A stretch of 8,204 nucleotides of DNA, taken from assembly GCA_036351375.1 (NCBI GenBank), contig JAZBOY010000107.1:1-8204 (forward strand), written 5' to 3'. The position numbers and the translations under genes were made by a program. The notes under the pieces are model-generated. The model saw only the letters and a list, made by a program, of their open reading frames with translations. It made no database searches and had not been told where the DNA came from. Of the stretch, positions 5,073 to 8,204 are shown piece after piece. Source of the DNA: JANQIO01 sp036351375. Lineage in GTDB: Bacteria > Pseudomonadota > Gammaproteobacteria > Pseudomonadales > Halieaceae. Numbering within the stretch: the stretch's first letter is position 1; each line of letters starts with the position of its first letter.

Positions 5073-7474
5073 CAAGCGGCCTCCGCGACCGCCTCGGCCT
5101 CCGGCTTGCGGTGCTTGCTGTCGATGCCAAACAGCCAGGCCAGGGCGGGCAGGAAGAACAGCGCGCCGATCATGTTCCAGAAGAACATGAAGGTCAGCAT
5201 CAGGCCCATATCACCCTGGAACTTGATGGGCGAGTAAATCCAGGTGCCCACGCCCACCGCCAGGGTCAGGCCGGTAAACGCCACCGCTGTGCCGGTGGAA
5301 CGCAGCGCCTCGAAGTAGGCCTCCACCAGGTCGCCGTGCTCGCGCAGGGCGCGCTCCAGCGCGCTGTAGATATAGATGCCGTAGTCCACGCCAATGCCCA
5401 CCCCAAGGGCGATCACCGGCAGGGTAGCCACCTTCACACCAATGCCCAGCGCGGCCATCAGGGCCTGGCCCAGTACCGAGGTCAGCATCAGGGGGATGAT
5501 GATACAGGCGGTGGCACTGAGGGAGCGGAAGGTGAGCAGGCACAGCAGGATGACCACGCCGTATACCCACACCAGCATTTCCCACTGGGCCTGGCGAATG
5601 ACAATATTGGTGGCGGCCTCGATGCCGGCATTACCCGCCGCCAGCATAAAGCGAATCTTATCGGTGTTGTGCTCTGCGGCAAATGCTTCGACGGCATTCA
5701 CTACCCCCGTGAGGGTATCGGCCTTGTGGTCCTCGAGGAACAGGATCACCGGCACCATCGAGCAATCGGTATTGAGCAACTCACTGGGAACCCGGCTCAA
5801 TGAATTGTTGAGGATGAATTGGTTGCGGCTGATGGCATGCCACTTGGGGTTGCCCTCGTTCATGCCCATGATCACCAGCTTGGACACATCGACCAGTGAA
5901 ATGATCGACTGCACGCCAGGCACCGCCGACATCACGCCCTGGAAGTAGTCGATGGCGGCAATGGTAGCGTAGGTGCCGCACTGCTGCGCTTCGGTGCGCA
6001 CCATCACCACGAACACGTCAGTGCTGGTGGAGTAGTTTTCCGTCAGGTAGGCATTGTCCAGGTTGTAGCGCGACTCCGGGCGCAGCTCCGGCGCACCCGG
6101 GTCGAGGTCGCCGATCTTCTGCTGCTGACCCAGGTGGATGCCGCCGGCAAACAGCAGCACGCAGATGCCGAGAATGGTCATTGCCGGGCCCTTGCTGGCG
6201 GTTTTCGACAGCAGACGCCAGTGGGCATAGGCGCTCTCGGACTTGAGGTCGCGATAGCAGCGGCAGCGGTGGCTGATGCCGGTGTAGGACAACACCACCG
6301 GCAGCAACAGCAGGTTGGTCAAGACCAGCACGGCGATGCCGGTACTGGCTACCAGGGCCAGTTCCTGGATTACCGGGATGTCGATAACCCGGAGCGTCAG
6401 GAAGCCGACGCCGTCACTGAGCAGCGCGACAAAGCCGGGCTTGCACAGGCGCACAAAGGACAGCCGAGCTGCATCGACATTGCCCACCCCACTGTGGCAC
6501 AGGTGCGAGAAGCGATTGAGGATCTGCACCGAGTGACTGATACCCACCGCGAACACCAGGAAAGGCACCAGCATGCTGTAGGGGTCCAGCCCCAGCCCCA
6601 TGGTGTGCAGCAGGCCGAGCTGCCAGACCACCGCCACCGTGGAGCACAGCAGCGCACCGAAGGTGCACCACTGGCAGCGGCAGTAGGCGTACAGCATCAC
6701 CGCGGTAATGAGGAAGGCGATACCGAAGAACGCGCCGACCAGGGCGGCGCCGTCGATGAGGTCACCGACCAGTTTGGCGAAGCCGGTGATGTGAATCTTG
6801 ATATTTCCCTGCTGGTACTTGTCGCGTATCAGCCGTTCGAGATCGGCGGACAGCTGCTGGTAGTTGAGCCGCTCACCGGTCTGCGGGTCGGTCTCCACCA
6901 GCGGCGCCAGGATGGTGGCGGACTGGAAATTGTTGGCGACCAGCCGGCCGATCTGCCCTGATTTCAGCGCGTTGTCGCGCAGCTTGCGCAGGGTGCGCGG
7001 GCTGCCGTCGTAGTCGTCGGGAATGACGCTGCCACCGACAAAGCCCTCTTCCGTCACCTCGGTCCAGCGCACGTTGGGTGTCCACAGGCTCTGCAGCCCG
7101 GCGCGGTCGACGCCGTTGATGTAGAACACCTCGTCGGTAATCTGCCGCAGGATCTCCTGGAACTCGGCGGTAAAGATATCGCCCTCGGTCGTCTCCACGG
7201 TGATGCGCACCGAGTTGCCGAGGCCAGACAGGTCGGCCCTGTTCTCCAGGAAATTGACGACGTAGGAGTGCGAGATCGGGATCATCTTCTCGAAGCTGGC
7301 GTCCGGCCGCAGCTTGCTGACCTGGATGCCGAAGAATACGGTCAGGCCCAGGAAAAGCATCAGCATCAGCACCCGGGTGTTCATCAGCATCTCGCCGAGC
7401 AGCGGCCGCAGGCGGCCGTCGGAGGGCTGGATGTCGAGATCCGGATCGGTGTTGGTCGCGGTCTCGCTACTCAC
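5072..7474 (-). CDS. RND superfamily exporter (MMPL/HAE-3-like permease)
   Basis: An 800-residue inner-membrane permease of the RND superfamily with the classic duplicated layout: TM1 (about 33-52), first periplasmic loop (53-240), TM2-TM6 (243-396), cytoplasmic link, TM7 (430-447), second periplasmic loop (448-630), TM8-TM12 (631-782), then a short acidic/alanine-rich tail. TM10 has the family motif GVGIGVDYGIYIY with D697-Y698, expected to carry protons; the matching TM4 position reads FAVGISHSVQ, with Ser-His instead of Asp-Tyr. The protein is shorter than AcrB-type pumps (about 1,000-1,050 residues) and fits the HAE-3/MMPL group, which exports lipid-like or hydrophobic compounds. Cysteines are frequent, including CRCQWC at 265-270 and CRC at 404-406. 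The start is GTG 7474-7472 within a GTGA overlap with the upstream gene, preceded by AAGGAG. Substrate unknown. It is coupled on both sides to the neighbouring genes. Confidence 0.92.
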   Translation of the reverse strand: MSSETATNTDPDLDIQPSDGRLRPLLGEMLMNTRVLMLMLFLGLTVFFGIQVSKLRPDASFEKMIPISHSYVVNFLENRADLSGLGNSVRITVETTEGDIFTAEFQEILRQITDEVFYINGVDRAGLQSLWTPNVRWTEVTEEGFVGGSVIPDDYDGSPRTLRKLRDNALKSGQIGRLVANNFQSATILAPLVETDPQTGERLNYQQLSADLERLIRDKYQQGNIKIHITGFAKLVGDLIDGAALVGAFFGIAFLITAVMLYAYCRCQWCTFGALLCSTVAVVWQLGLLHTMGLGLDPYSMLVPFLVFAVGISHSVQILNRFSHLCHSGVGNVDAARLSFVRLCKPGFVALLSDGVGFLTLRVIDIPVIQELALVASTGIAVLVLTNLLLLPVVLSYTGISHRCRCYRDLKSESAYAHWRLLSKTASKGPAMTILGICVLLFAGGIHLGQQQKIGDLDPGAPELRPESRYNLDNAYLTENYSTSTDVFVVMVRTEAQQCGTYATIAAIDYFQGVMSAVPGVQSIISLVDVSKLVIMGMNEGNPKWHAISRNQFILNNSLSRVPSELLNTDCSMVPVILFLEDHKADTLTGVVNAVEAFAAEHNTDKIRFMLAAGNAGIEAATNIVIRQAQWEMLVWVYGVVILLCLLTFRSLSATACIIIPLMLTSVLGQALMAALGIGVKVATLPVIALGVGIGVDYGIYIYSALERALREHGDLVEAYFEALRSTGTAVAFTGLTLAVGVGTWIYSPIKFQGDMGLMLTFMFFWNMIGALFFLPALAWLFGIDSKHRKPEAEAVAEAA
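5080..5084 (-). promoter_or_regulatory. Ribosome binding site of the DUF3365 gene
   Basis: On the minus strand GGAGG lies 7 bases before ATG 5072-5070, inside the last codons of the exporter gene. This decides the ATG over the TTG one codon upstream (5075), which would be only 4 bases from the site. Confidence 0.75.
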
Positions 7475-8204
7475 GGTGCGGCTCCTTCTTTTGCCTGCCT
7501 GCGCGGCAGCTTCTGGGCACGCCCGGCGCCGATGCGGGTAACGCCGCCCATGCCGGCGAGCAGCAGCTCTTGTTCTACCGCCAGCGCGGCGGCGAAGGTA
7601 TCGCGACTGGAGTGGATGTCGACGGTGAAGGTCTCATAATCCAGGCTGGTGGCCAGGGCACCGCCCGCCCCCACCAGCAGCAGGCCGCCGCCGGGCAGGC
7701 GACCGGCGCCAAAGAAGCTCAGGCCGGGGCCGTCTTCCGGCGTGATGTTGTTCCAGCTCTCACCGCGGTCTGCACTGAGGAAAATATTGCCGCGCAGGCC
7801 GAAGCTCAGCACTTCATCGTCACCGAGGGCGAGAATGCCGAACAGGCTGCCGTCGTAATCCAGGTCGAGGCGCTGCCAGGTGGTGCCGCGGTCATCCGAG
7901 CGATAGGCGATACCCGCCTCACCGGACAGGTAGATGGTATCGCCGTCAGCCCTGGGAGCGCTCAGCGAGTAGTAGTGATAGCCCTCGAGGTTCTCGATGC
8001 CGGCCTGGGCAATGCGCCACTGCAGGCCGCCGTTATCGGTGCGGTACAGCATGCCGTAGGCACCCACCGCCAGCCCGAACTTGTCATCGGCAAACCAGAC
8101 ATCCAGGAACGGGTCGGCGGGGCCGGTTTCCAGCGCCAGCTCCGCGTCCTCCACGGCAAACTGGGCCTCCTCCAGCTGAAACTGTAGTTCATCATCAGGC
8201 TCCG
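7471..8204 (-). CDS. YCF48/BNR-repeat beta-propeller protein, 3' part (5' end outside window)
   Basis: A protein of the YCF48/HCF136-like group (photosynthesis assembly factor relatives, BNR/Asp-box propellers); in bacteria many are exported proteins of unknown function encoded beside RND exporters. Three Asp-box type motifs are visible: YRTDNGGLQW (8046-8017), YRSDDRGTTW (7905-7876) and FLSADRGESW (7782-7753), each on the hairpin of one blade. The frame is open to the right edge: before the GTG at 8154 come further in-frame codons giving an acidic stretch with EPDDELQFQLEEAQF, so that GTG is internal and the true start and any signal peptide lie beyond 8204. At least 244 codons are present. 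The stop TGA 7473-7471 overlaps the exporter's GTG start. The membership is by motif; a direct link to photosynthesis is not implied. A likely role is as a periplasmic partner of the exporter, which is inference. Confidence 0.85.
   Translation of the reverse strand, partial: EPDDELQFQLEEAQFAVEDAELALETGPADPFLDVWFADDKFGLAVGAYGMLYRTDNGGLQWRIAQAGIENLEGYHYYSLSAPRADGDTIYLSGEAGIAYRSDDRGTTWQRLDLDYDGSLFGILALGDDEVLSFGLRGNIFLSADRGESWNNITPEDGPGLSFFGAGRLPGGGLLLVGAGGALATSLDYETFTVDIHSSRDTFAAALAVEQELLLAGMGGVTRIGAGRAQKLPRRQAKEGAAP
7482..7487 (-). promoter_or_regulatory. Ribosome binding site of the RND exporter gene
   Basis: On the minus strand AAGGAG lies 7 bases before the GTG at 7474-7472, within the 3' end of the YCF48-like gene. 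The strong site and ideal spacing support the GTG as the true start despite the overlap with the upstream stop codon. Confidence 0.8.

Noticed and set aside
5111..5803. Plus-strand open frame (230 codons) opposite the 3' part of the exporter gene
   Set aside because: Antisense shadow with the same Gln/His/Gly-rich composition and no recognisable motif or ribosome site.
6134..6961. Long plus-strand open frame (275 codons) opposite the RND exporter gene
   Set aside because: It lies entirely antisense to a clear 800-residue RND gene, and its product is dominated by Gln, His, Gly and Ala without domains, as expected of high-GC shadow frames.
8152..8154. GTG as the start of the YCF48-like gene
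   Set aside because: The frame remains open upstream to the window edge with plausible coding sequence, no ribosome site precedes the GTG, and no signal peptide follows it.
7570..8187. Plus-strand open frame (205 codons) opposite the YCF48-like gene
   Set aside because: The opposite strand encodes three Asp-box motifs and couples to the exporter; this frame has no recognisable features.

Overview
The window reads as high-GC gammaproteobacterial chromosome. The batD, Cof-type HAD, periplasmic clan AA protease and YCF48/RND genes resemble those of marine Pseudomonadota such as the Halieaceae/Cellvibrionales. That placement rests on protein style and gene content only and is tentative. Coding density is very high: six genes, two cut by the window edges, and no gene-free stretch over about 105 bases. 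I see no tRNA, rRNA, insertion sequence, prophage or CRISPR array.

Left half, plus strand (1-4411). The 3' part of batD comes first (periplasmic/membrane protein of the Bat 'aerotolerance' cluster). A 105-base gap follows, whose first part is a 22-bp tandem repeat that copies the batD stop-codon region. Then come three tightly packed genes: a Cof-type HAD phosphatase, a membrane-anchored retropepsin-like aspartyl protease starting 1 base after it, and a 511-residue sodium:solute symporter starting 7 bases after that. The last two start with GTG.

Middle (4405-4519). The symporter converges on the minus-strand operon. The roughly 100 bases between them are almost entirely a 23-bp tandem array. 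Each complete unit carries a short GCCC/GGGC stem-loop followed by a T-rich stretch on the plus strand, so it looks like a repeated terminator.

Right half, minus strand (8204 down to 4515). A three-gene cluster is transcribed leftwards: a YCF48/BNR-type beta-propeller protein (5' end outside the window), an 800-residue RND/MMPL exporter, and a small exported DUF3365 (Tll0287-like) protein with a CXXCH c-type heme motif. The junctions are a GTGA 4-base overlap and a TGATG 1-base overlap, each with a good Shine-Dalgarno sequence, so the three are very probably translationally coupled. The propeller could be a partner of the exporter and the heme protein a redox or sensory accessory, but the substrate is not readable from the sequence.

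Points most worth a second look: the two unrelated 22/23-bp tandem arrays that both begin at a gene's stop codon and contain a dyad in each unit; the linkage of an RND exporter to a predicted His/Cys heme protein; the cluster of cysteines on the predicted cytoplasmic face of that exporter; and its asymmetric TM4/TM10 proton-relay motifs.
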